From JAGQVA01 sp033764335 (GTDB taxonomy: Bacteria > Bacteroidota > Bacteroidia > J057), in assembly GCA_033764335.1 (NCBI GenBank), contig JANRJC010000017.1, positions 1 through 64,000 of the forward strand: DNA of 64,000 bases. Reading direction: 5' to 3'. Positions 10,501-17,596 of this stretch are shown here, one piece after another. The notes under the pieces are model-generated. The model was not told the origin of the DNA, did no database searches, and saw only the letters and a program-made list of their open reading frames with translations. The position numbers and the translations under genes are program-made. The stretch's first letter is position 1. Each line of letters begins with the position of its first letter.

Positions 10501-10778
10501 GGAATATTCATGATCAAATCAATGGTCTCCACCGTACCGGGCACCACCGAATAGTTGTTCGCAGCATTCCTGATGACTTCATAGACGTGAATACGCCCGT
10601 TTTGCTGGGAAATGTAAAGACGCCCGTCCGGACCAAACTTCAACACCGTAGGCTGCACGCCTATAGTACCGGATAAAGTACTTTCGGTAAAAGAAACCTG
10701 CGAGATAAGATTTGAAGCAAAAAACAGGGTGAAAAAAAAGAGCAATATTAAGTAAGAAGTGTAAAACGGTTTGGTCAT
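7530..10778 (-). CDS. Glucose/sorbosone dehydrogenase-like propeller fused to cupredoxin domains
   Basis: A large secreted protein (1082 residues, signal peptide about 1-26). The first half (about 30-520) resembles soluble PQQ-dependent sugar dehydrogenases: LKFGPDGRLYISQQNGRIHV, GLRNCYD-like and GDLICVSYNKKVYRI segments. A central beta region (about 540-840) follows, then two cupredoxin-like domains. The first (about 850-955) has lost most ligands. The last (about 980-1082) keeps H1005xH1007xxH1010xH1012G and the C-terminal VH1058DH1060N...YPNGM. The HCH motif of multicopper oxidases is HDH here, so the type-1 copper cysteine is missing. No T9SS sorting tail is visible. It is the first gene of a two-gene operon with the multicopper oxidase. 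Function is unknown: a sugar or aldehyde dehydrogenase passing electrons to copper is one reading, a structural partner of the oxidase another. Confidence 0.75.
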   Translation of the reverse strand: MTKPFYTSYLILLFFFTLFFASNLISQVSFTESTLSGTIGVQPTVLKFGPDGRLYISQQNGRIHVYEVIRNAANNYSVVPGTVETIDLIMNIPNHDDDGALNLAQNTRQLTGMRVVGSAANPVIYVSSSDPRIGGPTGDLGLDTNSGIISRLTWNGSSWEKVDLVRGLPRSEENHATNGLALRGDTLFVSIGGFTNAGGPSNYFAKTNEYAYSAAIVRISLSAIDALPTQTDAQGQDFKYNLPTVDDPDRANVSGTAGYTDANDPFGGNDGLNQAKIDPAGPVQIYATGMRNCYDLVITEAGYMFTTDNGANGGFGGYPVGEGPPVAGVSSATNDYNPSETGSVNNKNSLHYVPGPGYYGGHPNPIRANPSGAGLYTSTVFRTSTAGPNPLPADWPPVPPAMANPIEGDFLMPDVDNDALLSFNLSTNGMAEYTASNFAGAIQGDLICVSYNKKVYRINLDATGKAASGGAIIMISDAGDKPLGIDTQDDNGDFAGTIWITNHGDGKIKIYEPSDYCQGTGAASQVVFDPSGSGNIDASTDASGSFQITNNSPSGMRIEKLVVDLSTGMLQDMVFDPNGTAGDNFAKTFTPDAGAAATGYTSFNFISPHDNGYDAVEIFFSNFDPGETFTFSADIDPTSIQGTSAPGPNNAAYVSGLELTGASLTVYYSGCAEHITQIFAIPGDVEGAKNCVQETPPSTPGLTMVGLAGPDVTVFSASQTARVSGPAGATVRLLVAEGARYISGAGFDLDPYEANTVVNVSEYSAVIGGGGTVDIPLTLTLENVYSGYNHIVAVIESSGCYSLPSTVWRVKYEIPITPLDYTLHINSGLLSTPDAQTFPYLAFNASATFSVENDVILQEPGQTINLKVINHDTQPHNFQIQGQSLSAAAIAPGDSATYSFSYSTEGIYIFYDNLSGQDHRYMGLAGIIDVQLFAGKRFYWNIREHESLWNFILNTGGTVNYADYEPDYFTVNGKSYPDLQADTTANIHANVGETIRLIISNTGLHKHAIHFHGYHLEILYSTKYPSHVGRVKDSFPIDPYESLILELTPDKTGTYPVHDHNLVAVTGAGEYPNGMIGFVTIQ

Positions 10779-10921
10779 AAAAAATCCTATGTATCGTGAC
10801 CAATATTACAGATTCTTACAGCGAGGAAAAATGATATAAGTCATTTTTAATACATTTTTCGGAAAAAATCAACTCGACAAATATTGTTCTGGAATTTTTT
10901 TCAAAAAGCGGAATTACCCGG
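10779..10921. terminator. Hairpin at the end of mfd (weak terminator candidate)
   Basis: The 143-nt gap between mfd and the propeller gene contains a perfect 8-bp hairpin (ACCCGGTT, loop AGGA, AACCGGGT at 10916-10935) that overlaps the mfd stop codon. On the minus strand the T-rich stretch comes only about 8 nt after the stem, so it is a weak intrinsic terminator for mfd. On the plus strand it is followed directly by TTTTCTT, but no plus-strand gene is nearby. The rest is AT-rich and should hold the promoter of the downstream minus-strand operon. Confidence 0.35.
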
Positions 10922-13900
10922 TTAGGAAACCGGGTTTTCTTCAGGCTTAAAGTACACAAATCGTACCAAGTCATTGATTTTATCCAGCACTGTTTCAATG
11001 TCTTTTACTTTTTCATAGACAAGGGATAAAAACTTTTCGCTTTGTTTAAGGGTTACTTTTGCCGAAAAAGTCTGCACATAGTCTATCATTCGATTGAAGG
11101 CTTCGGACTGATAAAAAGACGATTCCCGATCCGAAACAAAAAACAGGCGCAGGTTATCGCCCTTCAACACCACTCTTTCGATACCCACACGGCTGGCTGC
11201 CTCACGGATACGGGTAGCGTCGAAAAGTGCGCTTACTTGTGGCGGCATTTTCCCAAAACGATCCGTCATTTCTGTGGCAATTACCACCAAATCGTCTTCG
11301 GTTTCTGCGGCGGCAATTCTGCGGTAAAACTGAAGTCTTTCCGGGATACTCGGCACGTATGCCTCCGGAAGCCGGATGTCGAGGTCCAGATCAATTTTAC
11401 AGTCATCCACCCATACGATTTTATTATTTTTTATTTCTTCTTCAAACAAATCCGAAAAATACTCTTCTTTCAATTCTCTTACCGCCTCATCCAGAATTTT
11501 GTGGTAGAGGTCGTAGCCGATTTCGGAGATAAACCCGCTTTGTTCGGCTCCCAGCAAATCGCCCGCTCCGCGGATGTCCAGGTCGCGTAAGGCGATGTGA
11601 AACCCGCTCCCCAGATCGGAAAACTCTTCCATCGCCTTGAGTCTTTTCCGGGCGTCCTGAGTCAGCGCGATTTCGGGCGGAGCCAGGAGGTAACAAAAGG
11701 CCTTCCGGTTGGACCGCCCTACCCTGCCCCGCATCTGGTGCAGGTCGGCGAGACCGTAGTTATTGGCCTCATTGATGATGATGGTATTGGCGTTGGGAAT
11801 ATCCAGCCCTGATTCTACAATAGTGGTTGAAACGAGTATATCAAAGGCACCTTCGATAAAGTCCGACATCACGTCTTCGAGGTCATCTCCCGGCATCTGC
11901 CCATGGGCAATGCGAATGCGGGCATCGGGAACGAGTTTTTTGAGCGAACCGGCAATTTCGGTTATGTCTTTTACCCGTGGATGGATAAAAAATACCTGCC
12001 CGCCGCGTTTAAGCTCATAGGCCAAAGCGTCGCGTAAAATAGTCGGCGTAAAGGTCGTAATGACGGTTTCAATGGGCTGCCGATTGGGCGGCGGGGTTCC
12101 TATCACCGAAAGGTCGCGGATACCTGCAAGCGAAAACTGCAAGGTTCGGGGAATAGGAGTAGCCGTCAGGGTAAGTGTGTCCACGGTCTCACGTATCACT
12201 TTGAGTTTGTCTTTTACATTCACCCCAAAACGCTGTTCCTCATCAATAACCAACAGGCCCAGATTTTTAAATTTGACATCTTTGGATACCAGCCGATGGG
12301 TACCGATGAGAATATCGGTTTTGCCTTCGGCTACGGCGTCAAGGGTATCTTTGATCTGGTTGGAGGATTTAAAACGATTGACATAGTCCACGGTCACAGG
12401 CATGTCTTTCAGTCTTTGGCTAAAAGTTTTGAAATGCTGAAGTGCCAGAATCGTGGTAGGAACCAGGACAGCGGTTTGTTTTCCGTCGGCGGCTGCTTTA
12501 AAAGCTGCTCGTATGGCGATTTCGGTTTTTCCAAAACCCACGTCTCCACAGACAAGGCGATCCATGGGATGAGGTTTTTCCATGTCTTGTTTGACATCTT
12601 CCATCGTCTTTACCTGGTCGGGGGTATCTTCATACATAAAAGATGCCTCCAATTCGCGTTGCAGATAGGTGTCGGGGTTAAAAGCAAAACCCTCCTGAAC
12701 TTTCCGTTTGGCATAAAGGGAAACCAGGTCATAAGCCAATTCTTTGATGCGGCTTTTGGTTTTGGCTTTGGCACGTGCCCATGCTCCACTGCCGAGTTTG
12801 CTGAGTTGGGGTTCGGTTCCTTCTTTTCCGGAGTATTTGGATACTTTGTGCAGCGCGTTGACATTGACAAAAATCGCATCGCCATTGGTATAGATGATTT
12901 TGGCGGCCTCCTGGATATGTTCGCCTACCTGTATGGTATGAAGTCCGGCAAAACGACCGATCCCATGACTTACATGCACCACGTAATCGCCGGGACTGAG
13001 TTCGCGAAGTTGTTTGAGTGTGAGTGCCTGCGAACGCTGAGTACTTGTTTTGGATTTAAACCGGTGATAACGGTCAAATATCTGGTGATCGGTATAACAG
13101 GCGATGCGCAGTTTTTGGTCGAGGAATCCTTCGTGAAATTCGCCGACAATACCGGTGAAAACCACTTCTTTATCCACCTCCTGGAAAATCTCTTCGAGGC
13201 GGGTGATCTGTTTGTCATTTCCGGAAAACACATAATTGCCCACACCTGCCCGCCGGTTGCTTTTAAGGTGGTCTGCCAGGAGGCTGAATTCTTTATGAAA
13301 AGCGGGCTGAGCCGTTCCTTTCCAGTCGAGCATTACCTGTGGGTTTTTCAGAAAAGGGGTCTGGCATACTTCAATTACGGGAAAGCCGGCAATTTCGCGG
13401 GCAAAGGATTCTCCGGAGAAATACAAATCTTCGGGTTTACCACTTACCGCACCGCCGCCGCTGTCTTTGAGGAGCTTGAAATAGTATTGTTCTGCCTTTT
13501 GGTAAAGTCGGTCGAGGTCGGCTTGAACAAAGTCAAGGTTTCGGGCAAAAATGAGGGTAGAGGGGGAAATATAGTCGAGAAAAGAAACCCGTTCTTCCGA
13601 TTGCAGGCTGCGCTGAATGTTGGGGATAAGCGAGATTCGGTTAACCTTTTTTTCGGAAATCTGCGTTACCGGATCGAAAATACGAATCGTATCTATTTCA
13701 TCCCCGAAAAACTCAATGCGGTAAGGCATATCATGGGCAAAAGAGAATATGTCCAGAATGCCACCGCGAATGGCAAACTGCCCTGGTTCATAGACGTAAT
13801 CTTCACGTTCGAAACCGTAGGAGTCGAGGAGTTCGCCCATAAAATCCATTCCCAAATTGGCTCCCTGTGTAATCTCAAACGTATGACTTTGCAGCGATTT

Positions 13901-14338
13901 TTTGTTGACGACTTTTTCGTTTAGCGCTTCTGCAAAGGTAACGATGATTTGCCGCCCTGACTGCGTGTGATTGATTTCGTTGAGGACTTCGGCGCGTAAA
14001 AGCACATTGGCATTGTCTATTTCCTCCACCTGATAAGGGCGTTTGTAGGAGGCGGGGAAAAAAAATATCTCCTTTTTGGGCATCAGGCCCTGGAGGTCAT
14101 TGTGAAAATAAAGAGCCTCTTCCTTATCATTAAGCAGAAACACCATGTTGCGGTGAACCAACCGATAAAGAGCCGCCATGAGAAAAGCCGGCTGACTCCC
14201 GACGGTGCCTTTGAGGTGGAACTTTTCTCCTTTAGCCTCTTTGAGCTTGGTGGAAAATTCAATCAGTTGGTTATCAGACTGATACAAATGCAGTATGTCT
14301 TCTATTTTCACAGTCAGGAGATATGAGATGAAATACAA
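10922..14338 (-). CDS. mfd: Transcription-repair coupling factor Mfd
   Basis: Displaces RNA polymerase stalled at DNA lesions and recruits UvrA for nucleotide excision repair. At 1138 residues it has the family's normal length and full domain order: UvrB-like N-terminal module (FFPASYKRPYQVEEID, and GGILDIFSFAHDMPYRIEFFGDEIDTIR), the CarD/RNAP-interacting region (LSPGDYVVHVSHGIGRFAGL, about 440-460), helicase motor with Walker A GDVGFGKTEIAIRAAF (about 593), DEEQRFG (about 698), TATPIPRTL, the translocation motif HQMRGRVGRSN, and the TRCF C-terminal domain. The frame opens with MYFISYLLT before the conserved KIEDILHLY, so the true start could lie a few codons later. A good -7 element sits about 45 nt upstream. 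Confidence 0.97.
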   Translation of the reverse strand: MYFISYLLTVKIEDILHLYQSDNQLIEFSTKLKEAKGEKFHLKGTVGSQPAFLMAALYRLVHRNMVFLLNDKEEALYFHNDLQGLMPKKEIFFFPASYKRPYQVEEIDNANVLLRAEVLNEINHTQSGRQIIVTFAEALNEKVVNKKSLQSHTFEITQGANLGMDFMGELLDSYGFEREDYVYEPGQFAIRGGILDIFSFAHDMPYRIEFFGDEIDTIRIFDPVTQISEKKVNRISLIPNIQRSLQSEERVSFLDYISPSTLIFARNLDFVQADLDRLYQKAEQYYFKLLKDSGGGAVSGKPEDLYFSGESFAREIAGFPVIEVCQTPFLKNPQVMLDWKGTAQPAFHKEFSLLADHLKSNRRAGVGNYVFSGNDKQITRLEEIFQEVDKEVVFTGIVGEFHEGFLDQKLRIACYTDHQIFDRYHRFKSKTSTQRSQALTLKQLRELSPGDYVVHVSHGIGRFAGLHTIQVGEHIQEAAKIIYTNGDAIFVNVNALHKVSKYSGKEGTEPQLSKLGSGAWARAKAKTKSRIKELAYDLVSLYAKRKVQEGFAFNPDTYLQRELEASFMYEDTPDQVKTMEDVKQDMEKPHPMDRLVCGDVGFGKTEIAIRAAFKAAADGKQTAVLVPTTILALQHFKTFSQRLKDMPVTVDYVNRFKSSNQIKDTLDAVAEGKTDILIGTHRLVSKDVKFKNLGLLVIDEEQRFGVNVKDKLKVIRETVDTLTLTATPIPRTLQFSLAGIRDLSVIGTPPPNRQPIETVITTFTPTILRDALAYELKRGGQVFFIHPRVKDITEIAGSLKKLVPDARIRIAHGQMPGDDLEDVMSDFIEGAFDILVSTTIVESGLDIPNANTIIINEANNYGLADLHQMRGRVGRSNRKAFCYLLAPPEIALTQDARKRLKAMEEFSDLGSGFHIALRDLDIRGAGDLLGAEQSGFISEIGYDLYHKILDEAVRELKEEYFSDLFEEEIKNNKIVWVDDCKIDLDLDIRLPEAYVPSIPERLQFYRRIAAAETEDDLVVIATEMTDRFGKMPPQVSALFDATRIREAASRVGIERVVLKGDNLRLFFVSDRESSFYQSEAFNRMIDYVQTFSAKVTLKQSEKFLSLVYEKVKDIETVLDKINDLVRFVYFKPEENPVS

Positions 14339-14383
14339 TTAGCCCAGACAGCCTTTTCAGGGGTATCCGGGTTTTGTCGGCTG

Positions 14384-14391
14384 CAAAGATA
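14384..14391 (-). promoter_or_regulatory. Bacteroidota -7 promoter box of mfd
   Basis: Reading the minus strand, TATCTTTG matches the Bacteroidota -7 consensus TAnnTTTG exactly. A TTTTG lies about 24 nt upstream of it, slightly far for a -33 element. The box is 46 nt before the first possible mfd start. Confidence 0.5.
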
Positions 14392-14509
14392 CGGGGTTTT
14401 TTTGTAATTTTACTTCAAAACCTTATCTCAAATCGGGACGCTCGTGAGTTAAATGTTTTGCCGATACGGAAATGGTGAAGGTTATTTTCAACTAGGTTCA
14501 TTCGCCCTC

Positions 14510-14584
14510 TATTCGTGCATTCGTGGCAATCACATTATTTGCCCCATTAATTTCAGCCACGAATGCGCAAATGTAAAACGAATA
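14510..14584. repeat. Imperfect palindromic intergenic repeat
   Basis: In the roughly 290-nt gap between the hydrolase gene and mfd, an 11-bp perfect arm (GCATTCGTGGC, 14517-14527) pairs with 14556-14566, and an outer 7-bp arm (TATTCGT, 14510-14516) pairs with 14578-14584. The inner loop is 28 nt. There is no T-tract, so it is not an intrinsic terminator. Similar CATTCGTGGC-type palindromes are, from memory, dispersed repeats in Bacteroidota genomes. Confidence 0.6.
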
Positions 14585-14632
14585 GACGCCCGATTTTTGT
14601 AAACCTCTTTCCAATGATTATAACTACCTCCC

Positions 14633-15406
14633 TTACTCTCCCTCTTTTAAAAACTTCAAAACCAAATCATTAATTTCCTTTCGCTGGGCTTCATTTGCGT
14701 CGTCGTCCATCTGGTTGTGGGTGGTATTTTCCAGCTTTATGATCGTAATTCCCAGGCGGGATTGTTCTTCTTGGGTGGGCAATACGCCTTCGTCGGCGGG
14801 CTGGTCGCTGGATCGGAGGGAATAGATTTTAGGAGAAGTCACACGCGGAAAAGCCATTCGTCGCTGGTCGAGTGTGATGAGTTTCCATACAAGCTCGGGA
14901 TGCTGGTGGGCGAATAATACCGACATATCGCCTCCATTGGAATGCCCCATAATCGTGAGTCTCGAAAAGTCTGCATGAGGATAGTGTTTTTTCATTTCAT
15001 TCCGCACAAAGAGGATATTTTCACTTCCTCTTTGCCAATTGGGCATTCGCACGACTTGGGGAATGCCCGTCAGCGGTAATAGCTCGTCCGTAGGCAACTC
15101 GTGTTGAATACTGGCGACAATAAAGCCATGAGCAGCGAGGTTTTCATTAATGTACGAATATGCCCGATTGCTGCCCGGTGTATTTTCACCATAACCGTGG
15201 CTGAAGATGACCACTTTGGGAGAATCTTCAAACGATTTTTCTTCAGGGAGATATACTGTAACCGGAATCGTGCGATTTCTCCGAGTATCGGTAAATGTGT
15301 AATCCGCCGTTTTCTGTTTTTCACAACCGGCAAAGGCCCATAAAGAAAAAATTAAACAAACGGAGCATTGCCAGAGTGAAAAATTGAGCAAAAATTTCCT
15401 ATTCAC
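14633..15406 (-). CDS. Alpha/beta-hydrolase lipoprotein (chlorophyllase/dienelactone-hydrolase-like)
   Basis: A 257-residue hydrolase starting at GTG. The signal sequence ends in a lipobox (FAGC, Cys28), so the protein should be lipid-anchored in the periplasm or on the outer membrane. The fold signature includes TIPVTVYLPEEKS, the oxyanion strand VVIFSHGYGE (about 66-75), and the nucleophile elbow GHSNGG (Ser near 154) followed by HPELVWKLITLD. A late Asp/His pair (DQ/DE..., and H233-like in TTHNQMDD) could complete the triad. Substrate is unknown; esters or short peptidic bonds are possible. The start codon overlaps a short remnant resembling an Rpn-protein tail. It lies downstream of the flotillin gene in the same direction. 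Confidence 0.75.
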   Translation of the reverse strand: MNRKFLLNFSLWQCSVCLIFSLWAFAGCEKQKTADYTFTDTRRNRTIPVTVYLPEEKSFEDSPKVVIFSHGYGENTPGSNRAYSYINENLAAHGFIVASIQHELPTDELLPLTGIPQVVRMPNWQRGSENILFVRNEMKKHYPHADFSRLTIMGHSNGGDMSVLFAHQHPELVWKLITLDQRRMAFPRVTSPKIYSLRSSDQPADEGVLPTQEEQSRLGITIIKLENTTHNQMDDDANEAQRKEINDLVLKFLKEGE

Positions 15407-15440
15407 GCTTTTTTATCTGTTTTTTCAATTCTTCAATCTG
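15399..15440 (-). pseudogene. Short remnant of an Rpn-family coiled-coil C-terminus
   Basis: Between the flotillin stop and the hydrolase start, a minus-strand frame reads QIEELKKQIKKRE then stop. It shares a 21-nt identical stretch (15422-15442) with the 3' end of the degenerate Rpn gene at 20018-20038, which encodes QIEELKSRLKK. No further homologous sequence is seen upstream of it. This is a possible leftover of a deleted nuclease gene; a chance match of this length in the window is unlikely but cannot be excluded. Confidence 0.35.
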
Positions 15441-15469
15441 GCAATGGCACGACAAATATTGGGTTAGAA

Positions 15470-16963
15470 TTATTTCTCCGGGGTTTCTGTTTCTGCCTTT
15501 TCTGCCCCTTTCAGGTAGGAAGGCAGGTTCAGCCCGGCCATGTTAAACAAATCGTTGAGTGGAGGAACGGTTTTCATCATGCCGGAGACAAAATTGGCAG
15601 TGGAGGAGTTTCCGTTTTCATTGCCGGAATCCCAAACGGTGATTTTGTCAATTTTGATGTTTTTCACGGCTTCTACCTGTGTTTTCACCAATTCTGGAAG
15701 TTTCTCAATCAGCAACAACTGGAAGGCTTTGGTGGGATCGCCGCCTGCGGCTGAAACAACGTCCTTATAACCTTCGGCCTGTTTGGTCAGAATTTCAAAT
15801 AAACCTTTGGCCTCGGCTTCCATCTTGGCGTAAATGGCGTCGGCTTCGCCTTTGGCTCTTTCGCGGATTCTCTCCGCCTCGGCCTGCGCTTCGATGATGG
15901 CGCGTTGTTTTGCGATTTCAGCGGGAATCACAATATTGGCGATCTGCGTGGAACGTTCTCGTTCGGAACGGGCCAACTCCGCTTTTTGTTCGGCCAGATA
16001 GGCTTCTTCCAAAGCGCGGGCTTGTTGTACTTTTTCAGCGGTAATGGCAATTCGGAGGGATTCGGCTTCTTTTTCGCGGCGAAGGGCCTCGGAATTGGCG
16101 ATGGAGATTTTGGCCTCGTTTTCTCCGGTGATGGCAATGGCATTTGCTTCCGAAATTTTCACACGGGTATCTCTTTCGGCTTCGGCTTTACCAATGGCTT
16201 CGTCTTTTTTGGCAGAAGCGATGCTCACCTCGCGGTCTTTTTGGGTAACCGCGATTTTCACGTCGCGGTCGCGATGGGTTTCGGCGATCTGGGTATCTTT
16301 TTCCCGGTCGGCAAGGGCTTTCCCGGTTTCCCCGATTTTCTCTTGTTCGGCGACACTGATTTTGGCTTCGTTGATGGCTTTTGCTGCAGCTTCTTTACCG
16401 AGTGCTTCAATATACCCCGACTCGTCTTTGATGTCGGTAACGTTGACGTTGATGAGTTTCAGGCCAATTTTTTTCAATTCACTGTCAACGTTTTTGGAAA
16501 TATTGTCGAGGAACTTGTCGCGGTCGGAATTGATTTCTTCGATGGTCATGGTCGCAATTACAAGGCGCAATTGTCCAAACAAAATATCTTTTGCCAGTTC
16601 CTGCGTCTGCTCATGGGTGAGACCCAACAATCTTTCGGCGGCGGTATTCATGCTGTCGGGTTCGGTAGAAATGGCAATGGTAAACCGGCAGGGCACGTCC
16701 ACGCGGATGTTCTGACGGCTCAGGGCATTGGTCAGGTTGGCTTCGATAGATAGGGGTTTTAGGTCAAGGTAGGAATAATCCTGAATCACCGGCCAGATAA
16801 ACGCTCCCCCGCCGTGGATACATTTGGCCGAAGATCCTCCGGTTCTTCCGTAAACCACCAGTATTTTATCGGAAGGGCATCTTTTGTAACGGGAAATCAG
16901 CGCGGAGACTGTGCCAAAAAAGACCACTGCAATAACGGCAACCATGATAATGACCGGATCCAT
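15470..16963 (-). CDS. Flotillin-family SPFH-domain membrane scaffold protein
   Basis: A 497-residue flotillin. One N-terminal membrane segment (about 4-24) is followed by an SPFH/band-7 domain (about 30-200, including RQNIRVDVPCRFTIAIST and INVNVTDIKDESGYIEALG). Then comes the long Ala/Glu/Lys-rich flotillin coiled coil (about 205-400) and a C-terminal oligomerisation region. Such proteins assemble into large membrane-associated cages or rafts that organise other membrane proteins. It follows the NfeD-like gene by 10 nt, the classic NfeD-flotillin pairing (as in YuaF-FloT or YqiJ-YqiK), which strongly supports both calls. The coiled coil's repetitive code produces long spurious frames on the opposite strand. 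Confidence 0.93.
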   Translation of the reverse strand: MDPVIIMVAVIAVVFFGTVSALISRYKRCPSDKILVVYGRTGGSSAKCIHGGGAFIWPVIQDYSYLDLKPLSIEANLTNALSRQNIRVDVPCRFTIAISTEPDSMNTAAERLLGLTHEQTQELAKDILFGQLRLVIATMTIEEINSDRDKFLDNISKNVDSELKKIGLKLINVNVTDIKDESGYIEALGKEAAAKAINEAKISVAEQEKIGETGKALADREKDTQIAETHRDRDVKIAVTQKDREVSIASAKKDEAIGKAEAERDTRVKISEANAIAITGENEAKISIANSEALRREKEAESLRIAITAEKVQQARALEEAYLAEQKAELARSERERSTQIANIVIPAEIAKQRAIIEAQAEAERIRERAKGEADAIYAKMEAEAKGLFEILTKQAEGYKDVVSAAGGDPTKAFQLLLIEKLPELVKTQVEAVKNIKIDKITVWDSGNENGNSSTANFVSGMMKTVPPLNDLFNMAGLNLPSYLKGAEKAETETPEK

Positions 16964-16973
16964 ATTTTATTTT

Positions 16974-17537
16974 TTAAAGCGTTTCTACAAAAATACTTTC
17001 GTTTTCCAGTTTTACAATTTTCACTACTGTTCCGGAAGGAATTTTATCTTTTTCCGTCATCGCCTCTAACTCGTGAACCGAACCGTTTACGCTGACCAGA
17101 ATTTTTCCGGTTCCGGATTTTTTTTCCGGAATGGTCAGATACACCTCAGCGGTTTTGTTTAACGTATCGGATAATTTAAAGGAATTGTCCTCCGCCAGCT
17201 TCTGGATTTGCCGGAGAAGGACAAAAAACATATACACAAATAAACTCCCCACTACCACACCCAGCCCGATGAGCAAGGGTGGGCTGGAAATCGTGTCGTA
17301 AAAAGCAATCCCTGTCCAACTGAATCCCAATAAAAATTGGATGAGGTTGCGAAGGGAAAACGGCTGGAAATGTGCGTCTCCTCCGTCAAAATGCATGTCA
17401 AAACCAGTGTCAACATCATGGGAAGAATGGCCTCCGACGAAAGTCATGATCGTCTGTATGAGAAAAAACAGACTTGTCGGAATGGCCAAAAGCCAAAACG
17501 TTCGGAGCAGCGGGTCTAGATTTTCAAAGGTTTCCAT
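16974..17537 (-). CDS. NfeD/YqiJ-like membrane protein, flotillin partner
   Basis: About 187 residues from the ATG at 17537 (the frame opens eight codons earlier at a GTG). It has membrane segments near the N-terminus (RTFWLLAIPTSLFFLIQTIMTF) and mid-protein (LIQFLLGFSWTGIAFY and PPLLIGLGVVVGSLFVYMFFVL). A soluble OB-fold C-terminal domain follows, with GTGKILVSVNGSVHELEAMT and IPSGTVVKIVKLENESIFVE. The His/Asp-rich loop HSSHDVDTGFDMHFDGGDAH between the first two segments is noteworthy. NfeD-type proteins are encoded beside flotillins and are thought to act with them in membrane domain organisation; the tight spacing here fits. Confidence 0.88.
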   Translation of the reverse strand: METFENLDPLLRTFWLLAIPTSLFFLIQTIMTFVGGHSSHDVDTGFDMHFDGGDAHFQPFSLRNLIQFLLGFSWTGIAFYDTISSPPLLIGLGVVVGSLFVYMFFVLLRQIQKLAEDNSFKLSDTLNKTAEVYLTIPEKKSGTGKILVSVNGSVHELEAMTEKDKIPSGTVVKIVKLENESIFVETL

Positions 17538-17596
17538 ATCACACAACCGGGTTAAAAACACAGGTGCGTGAAATTATAAAAAATCCCGCGAATATC

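Noticed and set aside
12296..13924. A 542-codon open frame antisense to mfd
   Set aside because: It lies wholly inside the well-supported mfd gene, has no recognisable domain, and such frames arise from codon bias.
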